Shown: positions 24,969-32,684, counted from the first letter of the stretch. The stretch is DNA of 34,442 nt from Clostridiales bacterium (GCA_022772585.1 JALEZN010000030.1:1-34442), one strand, 5' to 3'. The notes: generated by a model not told the origin, from the letters alone. A program made the numbers and translations.

Positions 24969-25985
24969 TCAGGCCCGGATCTCCTGGCGCATGAAGCTGA
25001 CATAGGCCGCTGCAAAGCCCGCCATTGCCAGGGCAGCCATGACCACCAGGTGGGGCCAGATCAGCAGCATGCTCTCTCCAAAGGGCAGGGAACTGGCCAC
25101 CGCCCGGTCATAGGAGGCCATGGTCACCACACCGATGGAGCGGACATTGGGATTGAGGATCGTGGATGCCGCCTCGCTGAACATGTAATAGGGCGAGACG
25201 CGGTTAAGCGCCAGATTCAGCTCATAGTTGCTCATCATATTGGCAAAACCCTCGATGCCGTCCAGGGGGTAGACCATACCGGCGATCCCGCTGGCCACCA
25301 GGCTCATGAACAGGCTGAGGAACAGCCAGATGGATATACAGGCCAGCGCCGCTGTGGCCGCATGGCGGCAGACGACCGAGAAGATGACCGAGAGCGCCAG
25401 CCACACGCAGATATAGACCCAGGCCAGCAGCAGAAAGGCGGTGATCCTGAGCACCTCTTCCACACTGGGCGGAATACCGATGAGCAGCAGGCCCATGCCG
25501 CTGATATACAGGCCCAGAGTCAGGACGATCATCCCGATCACACTTGCCCCGGCCAGGAACTTGGCGTTGATGATGGAATCCCGGTAAATGGGCTGGGCGG
25601 CCAGCCGGTTCAGCGTCCCCTGGGACCGCTCGTTGTTCACCGCATCAAAGCCCAGTGTGATGCCTGCCAGCGGCCCCAGAAACGCCACAAAGGTGGCAAA
25701 GGAATAGATCGAGCTGCCGCCGGTGGTGAAGAGCTTGAGAAAAATGAACTCGCTGCTCTCCGAGACAGCGCCGGAGAGATTGGATACCGCGCCGACAAGG
25801 CTTGCGGTGGCGGTCAGGAACAGCAGGGCAAAGATCAGATAAAACCGCTTGCTGTTCAGATGGTCGGCCAGTTCCTTGCGGTAAAGGGCCTTCAGGCCGC
25901 TGTGATCAGGATCGTTTTGGCGTTCCCCGCTTCCAAAGAACGCCCGGATGCCAGCTGTTTTTTCGTTCAGCGTCTGCGCTGTCAT
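24969..25985 (-). CDS. ABC-2 type permease, first module
   Basis: I chose the ATG at 25985, preceded by AGGCAGGTGAG; TTG at 26006 and GTG at 25994 are upstream alternatives. The 338-residue protein has a charged cytoplasmic N-terminus (GLKALYRKELADHLNSKRFY) and six membrane segments. The block GFDAVNNERSQGTLNRLAAQ with PIYRDSIINAKFLAG is the conserved coupling region of NosY-type ABC-2 permeases. A large extracytoplasmic loop (about 245-310) precedes the last helix. The 5' end overlaps the ATPase gene encoded at 25906-26931 by 80 bases in a different frame, which suggests tightly coupled synthesis of the two partners. The transported substrate cannot be inferred. Confidence 0.86.
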   Translation of the reverse strand: MTAQTLNEKTAGIRAFFGSGERQNDPDHSGLKALYRKELADHLNSKRFYLIFALLFLTATASLVGAVSNLSGAVSESSEFIFLKLFTTGGSSIYSFATFVAFLGPLAGITLGFDAVNNERSQGTLNRLAAQPIYRDSIINAKFLAGASVIGMIVLTLGLYISGMGLLLIGIPPSVEEVLRITAFLLLAWVYICVWLALSVIFSVVCRHAATAALACISIWLFLSLFMSLVASGIAGMVYPLDGIEGFANMMSNYELNLALNRVSPYYMFSEAASTILNPNVRSIGVVTMASYDRAVASSLPFGESMLLIWPHLVVMAALAMAGFAAAYVSFMRQEIRA

Positions 25986-26931
25986 GCCGCTCACCTGCCT
26001 TTTCAAAATATCTGCGGTAGATCTCGTCCAGATCGCCGCCCCGCTGGCGGAGCTGAAGAAGAGGGTAATCCCGCTCCGCCAGCAGTAGGCCCACCTCCCT
26101 GCGGATATCCCGGTCCGATTCGATGTGCATCAGTCCATCCGCATCCCGGGTGATGGAACGGACGCCGGAAATACCTGCGAGCAGGTCATGCAGATCCCGG
26201 TCCGGCCCCTCCGCCTGGAGGTCCAGAATATAGCGGCCCTCGTTCTGCAGCTGCCGGCCCAGCTCGTCGATGCGTCCGCAGGCGATCAGTTCGCCCTTGA
26301 CGAAGATCCCCACCCGGTCGCAGATCTGCTGGACCTGGTAGAGCTGATGGGACGAAATCAGGATGGTGCGGCCGTCCTGGTCGGACAGCTCCCGGATAAG
26401 GGCGATGAGCTCCCGCATGCCCTCAGGGTCGATACCCAGGGTAGGCTCGTCCATGATGATGACCTTGGGATCCTTCATCAGTACGTCCGCGATGCCCAGG
26501 CGCTGCTTCATGCCCCGGGAATAGCCCCCTGTCTTGCGGTCTGCGGCGTAGGTCATGCCAACCCGCTCCAGAAGGGCCGTGACCCGATCCTCGCACACCG
26601 CGCCGGTAAGACCGTTGAGCCGTCCGGTAAAGCGCAGGTTCTCCCTTCCCGTCAGTTCCGGGTAGAAGCCCACACTGTCCGGAAGGTATCCCACGATGCG
26701 CTTGACGGCGATGGGGTCTCTGGTGCAGTCGTGACCGTCGATGAAGGCCGATCCGGAGGTGGGCTCGGTCAGGCCCAGGAGCACCAGCGTCGTGGTGGTC
26801 TTGCCCGCGCCATTGGGCCCCAGCAGCCCGAATACCTCTCCCTGCCGGATCTCCAGGTCCAGTCCGCTGACGGCGGTGACTCCGTCATACCGCTTGGTCA
26901 GGCCGGCAGTCCGGATGATGGTATTGTCCAT
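25906..26931 (-). CDS. ABC transporter ATPase, first module
   Basis: The ATG at 26931 follows a GGAGG site and lies two bases after the NEW3 gene stop; in-frame codons further upstream lie inside that gene. The 341-residue protein has Walker A GPNGAGKT (38-45), signature YSRGM (137-141), Walker B VIIMDE followed by PTLGIDP (157-169), and H-loop ISSHQ near 194. The C-terminal third is an accessory domain. The YSRGMKQR signature and the domain extension fit the drug/cofactor-type ABC-2 exporter ATPases (CcmA/NatA-like). It is intact, unlike the second ATPase of the operon. The last 80 bases overlap the permease gene, and its tail (AERKNSWHPGVLWKRGTPKR) looks like a late extension. Confidence 0.88.
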   Translation of the reverse strand: MDNTIIRTAGLTKRYDGVTAVSGLDLEIRQGEVFGLLGPNGAGKTTTTLVLLGLTEPTSGSAFIDGHDCTRDPIAVKRIVGYLPDSVGFYPELTGRENLRFTGRLNGLTGAVCEDRVTALLERVGMTYAADRKTGGYSRGMKQRLGIADVLMKDPKVIIMDEPTLGIDPEGMRELIALIRELSDQDGRTILISSHQLYQVQQICDRVGIFVKGELIACGRIDELGRQLQNEGRYILDLQAEGPDRDLHDLLAGISGVRSITRDADGLMHIESDRDIRREVGLLLAERDYPLLQLRQRGGDLDEIYRRYFEKAGERHDSADAERKNSWHPGVLWKRGTPKRS

Positions 26932-26933
26932 GC

Positions 26934-28121
26934 TCAGCGCCTCCCGTATTTTCGAAAGACATAGCCCAGGCAGCAGGCGGCGGCCGCGATCAGAAGGATA
27001 CCCACCACGCCCCACAGCGTTTCGGTCTTTACGGTCACCCTGAATTCGGCGGAATCAGAGCTTTCGCTGTTTTTGACGGAGATGATGAGCGAGTAGTCGC
27101 CGCTCATGGCGTCATCCGAAGGGGTGACATAGGCGGTGACCTCCTTGGTGGCGCCGGACTCCAGCACACTGATGGAACTCTCAGAGAACTCCACAGTCCA
27201 GCCGCTGGGGGCGGAGGAGGTCAGATTCACGTTCTGGAGATCCACATTGCCGTTGTTGGTGATGCTGAGGGTTACGTCGGTCTGCTTATTGGCAGTGGCG
27301 TCAAAACTGAGCAGGCCGCTGGGGGTGGACAGCTCCACTTCATAGGAGCCGGTGATGACCACCGTCAGCTCGCCGGTCAGGGTCTCAGAGGCCGAGATCG
27401 CGGAGATGGGGATGGTGTACTCGCCGGCCTCCACGCCGCCCGGCGGCGTCACCGTCACATCCATGGCCTGGCTTCCCCGGGCATCTACGTCGATGGCCGC
27501 CACCTGAGTATCCTCACCGGATGGCTTGAAGGTCACGGTCCATCCGGTAGGCGGGTTGGAGGAGAAGCTGTAGGACTGTTCCTTGGGGGTATTGTTCTGG
27601 ACGGTGGTGCTGAAGGAGAAGCTGGAGCCCGCGGGGCCCTCCTGCTCGGCATACTGGGTCGTCAGGGCGCTGCTGCCCAGCTCCTCCTCACGGACGGAGA
27701 GCGTCAGGGTCATGGAGGAAGTCATGCCGCCGCCCGCCGCCTGAAGCGTGATGGTATAGGTACCCTGTACTGTTTCGGCGGGAACCGTCACATGGAACTC
27801 GGCCGCGGAGGAGTTGTCGCCGTTTTTTACATAGACATGACTGATCTCGCTGCCGTCACCCTCAAAATAGCCCTCCCATCCCTGGGGGATGGATGCGATG
27901 GATAACGCAGCGTTGACGCCGGAGCCGCTGCCGTTATAAAAGTCCAGACTGAAATCCAGCTCGTCGCCAGCCTTGACTGTCAGGCCGGGATAATCGGTGC
28001 TCATCTCCAGGCCGCCTGCCGCAGACGCGGTCACCGACATGGACAGGGTCATCGCCAGCACGAAAGCCAGCGTGAAGAGGCGGAACTGCCGCCTGTGCGC
28101 CCGGGTCCTCTGATGTTTCAT
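26934..28121 (-). CDS. Secreted NEW3-domain protein, membrane-anchored
   Basis: The 395-residue protein starts at ATG 28121 with an AAGGAG site eleven bases upstream. It has an N-terminal signal (FRLFTLAFVLAMTLSMSVTA, ending SASAAG-like), three beta-sandwich repeats of NEW3 type (for example LSITNNGNVDLQNVNLTSSA, then PSGWTVEF), and a C-terminal membrane segment (about 367-388) with a basic tail (FRKYGRR). It therefore stands on the outer face of the membrane. It is the first gene of the ABC operon, a position often seen for COG1470-like proteins, and probably contacts the substrate or the permeases. No catalytic motif is visible. Confidence 0.85.
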   Translation of the reverse strand: MKHQRTRAHRRQFRLFTLAFVLAMTLSMSVTASAAGGLEMSTDYPGLTVKAGDELDFSLDFYNGSGSGVNAALSIASIPQGWEGYFEGDGSEISHVYVKNGDNSSAAEFHVTVPAETVQGTYTITLQAAGGGMTSSMTLTLSVREEELGSSALTTQYAEQEGPAGSSFSFSTTVQNNTPKEQSYSFSSNPPTGWTVTFKPSGEDTQVAAIDVDARGSQAMDVTVTPPGGVEAGEYTIPISAISASETLTGELTVVITGSYEVELSTPSGLLSFDATANKQTDVTLSITNNGNVDLQNVNLTSSAPSGWTVEFSESSISVLESGATKEVTAYVTPSDDAMSGDYSLIISVKNSESSDSAEFRVTVKTETLWGVVGILLIAAAACCLGYVFRKYGRR

Positions 28122-28230
28122 CTTCTATCCAACTCCTTCTGTCTGTTTCTGGCGTGGAAAAGCTCCGCCGCCCTACGTGTCCAATGTAGCACGGAGGGCT
28201 GAAGCATCCCTGAAAACCCGCAGCCCGGTT

Positions 28231-28247
28231 TGTAAATAAATTTTAAA
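28231..28247 (-). promoter_or_regulatory. Candidate response-regulator box before the NEW3-ABC operon
   Basis: On the minus strand TTTAAA, five bases, TTTACA form a direct repeat with an 11-base period, the spacing used by OmpR/PhoB-family dimers. It lies about 110 bases upstream of the NEW3 start and just beyond the kinase terminator. No good sigma-A promoter was found beside it. Confidence 0.3.
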
Positions 28248-28256
28248 CACGAAAGC

Positions 28257-28287
28257 GGGGGCGTGACGCATAAAGCGTCACGCCCCC
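28257..28287 (-). terminator. Terminator after the two-component operon
   Basis: GGGGGCGTGACGC and its complement form a 13-base-pair stem with loop ATAAA on the + strand. On the minus strand it follows the kinase stop by 56 bases and is followed by a T-rich stretch (GCTTTCGTGTTTAAAATTTA). It separates the two-component genes from the ABC operon. Confidence 0.75.
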
Positions 28288-28343
28288 CTCCGCCGCCAGT
28301 GTGCGAAGCACGCAGGATTTCCAATAAAACATTTTATTTGAAA

Positions 28344-29567
28344 TCAGTATCCGTTTTCACGACAGACAGGCAAACGTACCAGAAAGGTATTCACGCCCTC
28401 CCTGCTCTCAGCCCAGATCCTCCCCCTGTGGCCCTTCACGATGCCCTCCGCGATGGAGAGCCCCAGTCCGTAGCTGCCATCCCTGCTGCGGGCAGAGTCG
28501 GCCCGGTAAAACCGTTTGAAGATATCTTTCAGTTCCTTTTGCGTGAGCGCGGCGCCCGCGCTGGCTACCGACAGCAGGCAGTGTTTTCGTCCCACCCGCT
28601 TCAGCGATACTTCCACCCGGCTCTCCGGCGCGGCATATTTGCGGGCGTTGTCCAGCAGGATATCTGCCGCCTGCTTCAAGTGGGCCTCGCTGCCCCGGAC
28701 AAGGATGTGCTCCTCCACGCTGCTGTCCAGCTCCAGATGCCGCTCATAGAACACGGGCTCAAAGGTCAGGACCGCTTCGGTCACAGCCTTGCTCAGGTCC
28801 ACGGCGGAAAGAGGCTTGTCTGAAAAGCCGGAATCCACCCGGGCCAGCTCCAGCAGGCTCTCCACCAGGCGTTTCATTTGGCGGGACATGGAGAAGATGT
28901 TATCCGTCAGGCGTGCGCGGGTGGTCTCGTCCGCTCCCTCTTCCCTGAGCAGCTGTGTGCTGCTCAGGATCACCGTGAGGGGCGTCTTCAATTCATGGGA
29001 GGCATCGGCCACAAACTGCCGCTGCTGTGTCCAGGCTACCTCCACCGGCTTGACCGCCCACCGGGCCAGCAGCAGGCTGACGATAAAAAATGCCGCAAAG
29101 CTCAGGCTGCCGATGAGCAGACAGTTCCGTACCAGGTGATTCATGGTGCTGACCTCACTGGAGATATCCGCAAATACGATGCATTGGGCGGTGGGAGTGG
29201 ACACCCGGAGGTAGCGCAGGCCGTATTCCGAAAGCACACCGGTCTGCTGTGGGGATGCGGTGGACAGCGCGGCCAGCTCCCGCAGCAATTCCGCGTCGGT
29301 CAGGTCGTAGTAGCCTCCGCCGGCGGCCACCAGATCGCCGCCTGTCCCGAGCTGCAGCGCAAAGTAGGGCAGGCGGACACCGGCGCTCACCTCCCCCGGG
29401 TGCCCCAGACGCATGGGATCCAATGCCACTGTCTGCAGCATGCGGATACTCTCCCGTTCCAGATTCGTCTTTGTAAAAGAGAGCACCATTACAAAGATCG
29501 CACAGAGCATAACGGTCACAATGGTCATATTGATGCAGACAAATTTGATGCGCAGACGCCGGATCAT
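28344..29567 (-). CDS. Membrane sensor histidine kinase
   Basis: A 407-residue kinase with TM1 near 10-32, an extracytoplasmic sensor of about 110 residues, and TM2 near 147-168. The HisKA domain has FVADASHELKTPLTVIL with H191 as the predicted phosphorylation site. The ATPase domain has the N-box DILLDNARKYA (N307), an F-box IFKRFYRADSARSRDG, and the G2 box YGLGLSIAEG (366-375). The G1 position reads VASAGAAL, lacking the usual Asp or Asn, which may weaken ATP binding. The gene overlaps the response regulator by four bases. The kinase lies directly upstream of an ABC export-type operon, as in many peptide- or antibiotic-responsive systems; the signal is unknown. Confidence 0.93.
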   Translation of the reverse strand: MIRRLRIKFVCINMTIVTVMLCAIFVMVLSFTKTNLERESIRMLQTVALDPMRLGHPGEVSAGVRLPYFALQLGTGGDLVAAGGGYYDLTDAELLRELAALSTASPQQTGVLSEYGLRYLRVSTPTAQCIVFADISSEVSTMNHLVRNCLLIGSLSFAAFFIVSLLLARWAVKPVEVAWTQQRQFVADASHELKTPLTVILSSTQLLREEGADETTRARLTDNIFSMSRQMKRLVESLLELARVDSGFSDKPLSAVDLSKAVTEAVLTFEPVFYERHLELDSSVEEHILVRGSEAHLKQAADILLDNARKYAAPESRVEVSLKRVGRKHCLLSVASAGAALTQKELKDIFKRFYRADSARSRDGSYGLGLSIAEGIVKGHRGRIWAESREGVNTFLVRLPVCRENGY

Positions 29568-30238
29568 GTCTCGTCCACCTCCAAATGATAGCCCATCAGC
29601 CGGATCGACTCGATCCGCACATTGGAACCGATACTTTTGAGTTTTTTCCGCAGGAAACCGATATAGACCTCCACGTTATTTTCTGTGGCGTTGGAGTCAA
29701 GGCCCCACACGCGGGTGAGCAGCGTTTCCTTTTTGATACTGCGCCCCTGTGTCTGCATCAGCAGGCGCATCACATCAAATTCCTTGGCGGACAGACGGAT
29801 CCGGGATTCTCCCGCGCTCAGCGTATACCCGGTCAGATCCAGGCAGGTGTTTCCGTAGGTCAGTACGTCTATCTGTGCGCCTTGCCGCCGGAGCAGAGCA
29901 TTGATGCAGGCCAGCAGCTCCTGATTGTCAAAGGGCTTGGTCAGATAATAATCCGCCCCCGCATTCAGTCCTTCAATGCGGTCCTGTACCTCCGCCCGGG
30001 CAGTCAACATGAGAATGGGCGTGGTAAGCCGTTGGGAGCGGACGCGCCTCGCCACCTGGTAGCCGTCCAGCTTGGGCATCATCACATCCAGGATCAGCAG
30101 ATCGTAGATGCCCGTCTCCGCATACTCCGCGCCGTCTTCCCCGTCGTAAACGACCTCCACCTCAAAGCCTTTCAGCTGCAGCAGGGTCTTGAGGGAATCT
30201 GCCAAGAGCGCCTCGTCCTCTATGATCAGTATTTTCAT
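29564..30238 (-). CDS. OmpR/PhoB-family response regulator
   Basis: The start at ATG 30238 has AAGGAG seven bases upstream; an upstream in-frame start at 30355 has no such site. The 224-residue protein has a receiver domain with the acidic pair ED (7-8), phosphorylation site D51 (LLILDVMMPKLDGY), T near 79 and K near 101 (LTKPFDN), followed by a winged-helix DNA-binding domain (LSAKEFDVMRLLMQTQGRSI, then NNVEVYIGFLRKKL). It should be phosphorylated by the kinase encoded next to it. Its promoter region contains a TTTCAG direct repeat with an 11-base period that could mediate autoregulation. Confidence 0.94.
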   Translation of the reverse strand: MKILIIEDEALLADSLKTLLQLKGFEVEVVYDGEDGAEYAETGIYDLLILDVMMPKLDGYQVARRVRSQRLTTPILMLTARAEVQDRIEGLNAGADYYLTKPFDNQELLACINALLRRQGAQIDVLTYGNTCLDLTGYTLSAGESRIRLSAKEFDVMRLLMQTQGRSIKKETLLTRVWGLDSNATENNVEVYIGFLRKKLKSIGSNVRIESIRLMGYHLEVDET

Positions 30239-30296
30239 AAGCGGTCTCCTTGCTGAAAAGGATATATGGCTCTTATGGTAATCATACACCCGCTTT

Positions 30297-30313
30297 CTGA
30301 AATATTGCTGAAA
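30297..30313 (-). promoter_or_regulatory. Candidate autoregulatory direct repeat
   Basis: On the minus strand TTTCAG, five bases, TTTCAG lie about 60 bases upstream of the response regulator start, with the helical spacing expected for an OmpR-family dimer. A third TTTCAG lies 44 bases (four 11-base steps) further downstream at 30253-30258. A TATGAT near 30280-30285 may be the -10 element. Confidence 0.3.
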
Positions 30314-30432
30314 CCGGGGCCGCTGCGCCGCCGGAAACTTTTGACGCCATTCCACGGGACCGGCAATAGAGGTATCTCTATCACTGACACTTGTGATCGT
30401 CAGCGGCCTGCACCTGCATGGCGGCCATATGG

Positions 30433-30472
30433 CGAAAAGAAGGACACGGCCCAGACCGTGTCCTTCTTTTCG
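30433..30472 (-). terminator. Terminator after the nitroreductase gene
   Basis: A perfect 17-base-pair stem (CGAAAAGAAGGACACGG and complement, six-base loop) ends in TTCTTTTCG on either strand. It lies about 60 bases after the nitroreductase stop, between that gene and the response regulator. The 195 bases between this hairpin and the response regulator start hold no gene. Confidence 0.8.
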
Positions 30473-30529
30473 GTTATTCGGTTATAAGGATACCCAGACG
30501 TCATACGGCCCGGCACCGCCGGAGCACCG

Positions 30530-31057
30530 CTATCTCACATAGTAGACGTAGTTCTCCTTCCGGGGCGCCGCCTGAGGCGCCTGTCCGTCGGCATAGCCCA
30601 GCACGCAGTGGCCGACGCCCTCGTAGTCCCCCTCGATCCCCAGGGAGCGCAGCAGTTCCTTCCCCTCGGGCAGGTCGAACTCCTCCTTGGCCCGGTGGAT
30701 CCAGCAGCTGCCCAGGCCCGCGTCGTGGGCGGCCAGCATCAGGTTGCCCATGACCAGGCTGCCGTCGTACACGCAGGTGGGGGCGGCCCGGTCAGCCAGC
30801 ACGATGAGGACCACCGGCGCGCCGTAAAAGGGGTCGAAGCTCTCGTCCTTCCCCATGATGCTGGCGTTCAGGGCGGAGAGCCTGTCCCGCACCGTCCGGT
30901 CGGTCACCGCGATGATGATGGGGGACTGCTTGCCCCGGCCGTTGGCGGCGTAGGTGCCCGCCCGGATGATATTCTCCAGTACGTCCTCCGGCACCATGTC
31001 CGGTTTATACTTCTTTACGCTTCTCCGCGTCAGGATATTGTTCATGACCTCGCTCAT
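30530..31057 (-). CDS. Nitroreductase-family FMN enzyme
   Basis: The ATG at 31057 has GGAGGGAT eight bases upstream, better than an in-frame upstream start at 31108. The protein of 175 residues shows the family opening (MNNILTRRSVKKYKPD, whose RRSxRxY-type Arg contacts the FMN phosphate), the NGRGKQSPIIIAVTD block, DGSLVMGNLMLAAHDAGLGS (the conserved helix with substrate and FMN contacts), and the GYADGQAPQAAPRKE tail near the C-terminus. It should be a cytoplasmic dimer reducing quinones or nitro compounds with NAD(P)H. It appears to be a single-gene unit bounded by a hairpin terminator. Confidence 0.92.
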   Translation of the reverse strand: MSEVMNNILTRRSVKKYKPDMVPEDVLENIIRAGTYAANGRGKQSPIIIAVTDRTVRDRLSALNASIMGKDESFDPFYGAPVVLIVLADRAAPTCVYDGSLVMGNLMLAAHDAGLGSCWIHRAKEEFDLPEGKELLRSLGIEGDYEGVGHCVLGYADGQAPQAAPRKENYVYYVR

Positions 31058-31106
31058 GGCGATCCCTCCAGACCCTGTTTGCGGCCCGCTGCCGGCCGTT
31101 TTTTTC

Positions 31107-31132
31107 ATTATAATGCCTGAATTCGATCAAAA
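31107..31132 (-). promoter_or_regulatory. Possible nitroreductase promoter
   Basis: A consensus TATAAT lies at 31107-31112 on the minus strand, 50 bases before the nitroreductase start. The only -35-like TTTTGA (31127-31132) is just 14 bases away and overlaps the arm of a large hairpin, so activity or control by the hairpin is uncertain. Confidence 0.35.
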
Positions 31133-31203
31133 GGGCTGAGAATGGCCCTTTTGATCGAATTGTGCGGCTGTTGCCGCACAAATAAACCGCAAAGCGGTTT
31201 ATT
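31120..31203. repeat. Three perfect hairpins in tandem
   Basis: Hairpin 1: AATTCGATCAAAAGGGC with its complement (31120-31161, 17 base pairs). Hairpin 2: TTGTGCGGC/TGTT/GCCGCACAA (31160-31181). Hairpin 3: AATAAACCGC/AAA/GCGGTTTATT (31181-31203). They touch or overlap by a base or two, with no other sequence between. This compact array resembles the three-hairpin repeat at 19702-19862 in plan though not in sequence. It may be a mobile palindromic element or a transcription barrier. Confidence 0.8.
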
Positions 31204-31287
31204 CAGCAGACATTATTATACTCTCTCCGCGTCCATGCCGCAAGCGGCAGCGGGGCTGCCCGTTTCACGCCCTGCCCGAAAAAGCAT

Positions 31288-31316
31288 TTGACTTTTTTCT
31301 CCCCTCCCCCTATAAT
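31288..31316 (+). promoter_or_regulatory. Sigma-A promoter of the riboswitch-antiporter unit
   Basis: TTGACT (31288-31293), a 17-base spacer and TATAAT (31311-31316) make a near-consensus promoter. The start of transcription would fall about 31322-31324, directly before the fluoride aptamer. Confidence 0.92.
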
Positions 31317-31324
31317 GGCGTTCA

Positions 31325-31384
31325 GGGAATGAGGTTCTCCCCTGGCGTTATGCCAAAACCGCTGTATCAGCTGATGACTTCTGC
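31325..31384 (+). promoter_or_regulatory. Fluoride riboswitch aptamer (crcB motif)
   Basis: The sequence has the conserved core of the crcB motif: GGGAATGAGGTTCTCCC, then AAACCGCTG and CAGCTGATGACTTCTGC. A short extra hairpin (TGGC/GTTAT/GCCA, 31343-31355) is inserted between the halves. Bases GAGGT (31331-31335) can pair with ACTTC (31377-31381), the expected pseudoknot. The element starts at the predicted transcription start and overlaps a terminator stem, so fluoride binding should block termination and switch the antiporter gene on. The GATG of the usual core reads AATG here. Confidence 0.88.
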
Positions 31385-31413
31385 AAGAAATTTGCAGGAT
31401 CATCGGCTTTTTT
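31371..31413 (+). terminator. Riboswitch expression-platform terminator
   Basis: CTGATGA pairs with TCATCGG and CTGCAA with TTGCAG around a short loop, followed by six T at 31408-31413. The 5' arm uses the last 14 bases of the fluoride aptamer, so the two folds exclude each other. Confidence 0.88.
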
Positions 31414-31462
31414 CGTCTTTAGGCGCTGATCCTGCCAGACTCTGCGATGGAGGAATGAAACC

Positions 31463-32638
31463 ATGCTCACAAGTCTCGCACTCATTTTTCTCACCGGAAT
31501 GGTCCTGGGCCGGCTGGCACAGGGGCTGAGGCTGCCCGCCCTGCTGGGGATGCTCATCGCCGGCATCCTGCTGGGTCCCTGCGGTCTGGACCTGCTGGAC
31601 CCCTCCGTTCTGAACATCTCAGCCGACCTGCGGCAGCTGGCCCTCATCATCATCCTGACCAGAGCCGGGCTCAACCTGGACCTCAGGGACCTGAAACAGG
31701 TGGGGCGGCCCGCCGTGCTGATGTGCTTTGTCCCCGCCTGCCTGGAGATCGGAGGGATGGTCCTCATCGCGCCCCGGCTGCTGGGGGTCTCCCTGCTGGA
31801 TGCAGCCATCATGGGAGCTGTGACGGCGGCGGTCTCCCCCGCCGTTATCGTCCCCAAAATGCTGCGTCTGATGGAGGAGGGTTACGGTCAGGAGCACAGC
31901 ATCCCCCAGATGATCCTGGCCGGCGCGTCGGTGGATGATGTATTCGTCATCGTTATCTTTACCTCCCTCACCGGTTTGGCCCAGGGGGGTTCCCTCTCCC
32001 CCGCCGCCTTTCTCCAGATCCCCGTCGCCATCGTGACCGGCGTGCTGGCCGGACTGGTGGCAGGGACGGCCTTTGCCGCCTTTTTCCGCCGTTTCCACCT
32101 GCGGGATTCTGCCAAGGTGGTGGTCCTGCTCAGCATTTCTTTCCTGCTGGTGGCTCTGGAGAGCGCCGTGAAGGGCCGCTTCCCCTTCTCCGGCCTGCTG
32201 GCCGTCATGGCCTGCGGCATGGCTGCCCGGCGCAGACCGGACATGGCACGGCGGCTGGCCGCCAAGTACGCCAAGCTCTGGGTGGCGGCGGAGGTGCTCC
32301 TCTTCGTACTGGTGGGCGCCGCTGTGGACGTGGGCTACGCCGCAGCCGCCGGTCCCGCCGCCATCGCGGTCATTCTGGGCGCCCTGCTCTTCCGCATGGC
32401 GGGGGTATTCCTCTGCATGCTGGGCACCCCCCTCTCCCGGCGGGAGCGGCTGTTCTGCATGATCGCCTACACCCCCAAAGCCACCGTCCAGGCCGCCATC
32501 GGTTCCATCCCTCTCTCCCTGGGCCTGCCCTGCGGGCAGATGGTCCTTACCGTGGCGGTGCTGGCCATACTCATCACCGCGCCTCTTGGCGCTTTCGGCG
32601 TGGACATGACCTACCGCCGGCTCCTGGCGGGGCGATAG
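31463..32638 (+). CDS. Cation/proton antiporter (CPA family), fluoride-regulated
   Basis: The 391-residue protein has about eleven or twelve membrane segments. It shows the monovalent cation/proton antiporter layout: LPALLGMLIAGILLGP at the first repeat, ILTRAGLNLDLRDLK, and the paired acids in GASVDDVFVI (D158, D159) expected at the ion site, with TPKATVQAAIG near 337-347 in the last third, as in NhaP-like proteins. It starts at an ATG with GGAGG eight bases upstream. The gene is preceded by a promoter and a fluoride riboswitch, so it is likely induced by fluoride. Antiporters are known, though not the commonest, members of fluoride regulons. It may export protons or cations during fluoride stress rather than fluoride itself. 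Confidence 0.9.
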   Translation: MLTSLALIFLTGMVLGRLAQGLRLPALLGMLIAGILLGPCGLDLLDPSVLNISADLRQLALIIILTRAGLNLDLRDLKQVGRPAVLMCFVPACLEIGGMVLIAPRLLGVSLLDAAIMGAVTAAVSPAVIVPKMLRLMEEGYGQEHSIPQMILAGASVDDVFVIVIFTSLTGLAQGGSLSPAAFLQIPVAIVTGVLAGLVAGTAFAAFFRRFHLRDSAKVVVLLSISFLLVALESAVKGRFPFSGLLAVMACGMAARRRPDMARRLAAKYAKLWVAAEVLLFVLVGAAVDVGYAAAAGPAAIAVILGALLFRMAGVFLCMLGTPLSRRERLFCMIAYTPKATVQAAIGSIPLSLGLPCGQMVLTVAVLAILITAPLGAFGVDMTYRRLLAGR

Positions 32639-32647
32639 AAACAGAAA

Positions 32648-32684
32648 TCCCTTCCGTCCCGGCAACGCACCGGGACGGAAGGGA
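32648..32684. terminator. Bidirectional terminator between convergent genes
   Basis: TCCCTTCCGTCCCGG and its complement form a 15-base-pair stem with a seven-base loop. It lies between the antiporter stop and the convergent AI-2E gene stop and has a T-rich flank (TTTCTGTTTC) on the minus strand. Confidence 0.85.

Noticed and set aside
24966-26153. A 395-codon + strand open frame, and a similar one at 32898-34001
   Set aside because: Both are antisense to clear membrane protein genes; no membrane or domain pattern and no ribosome site.
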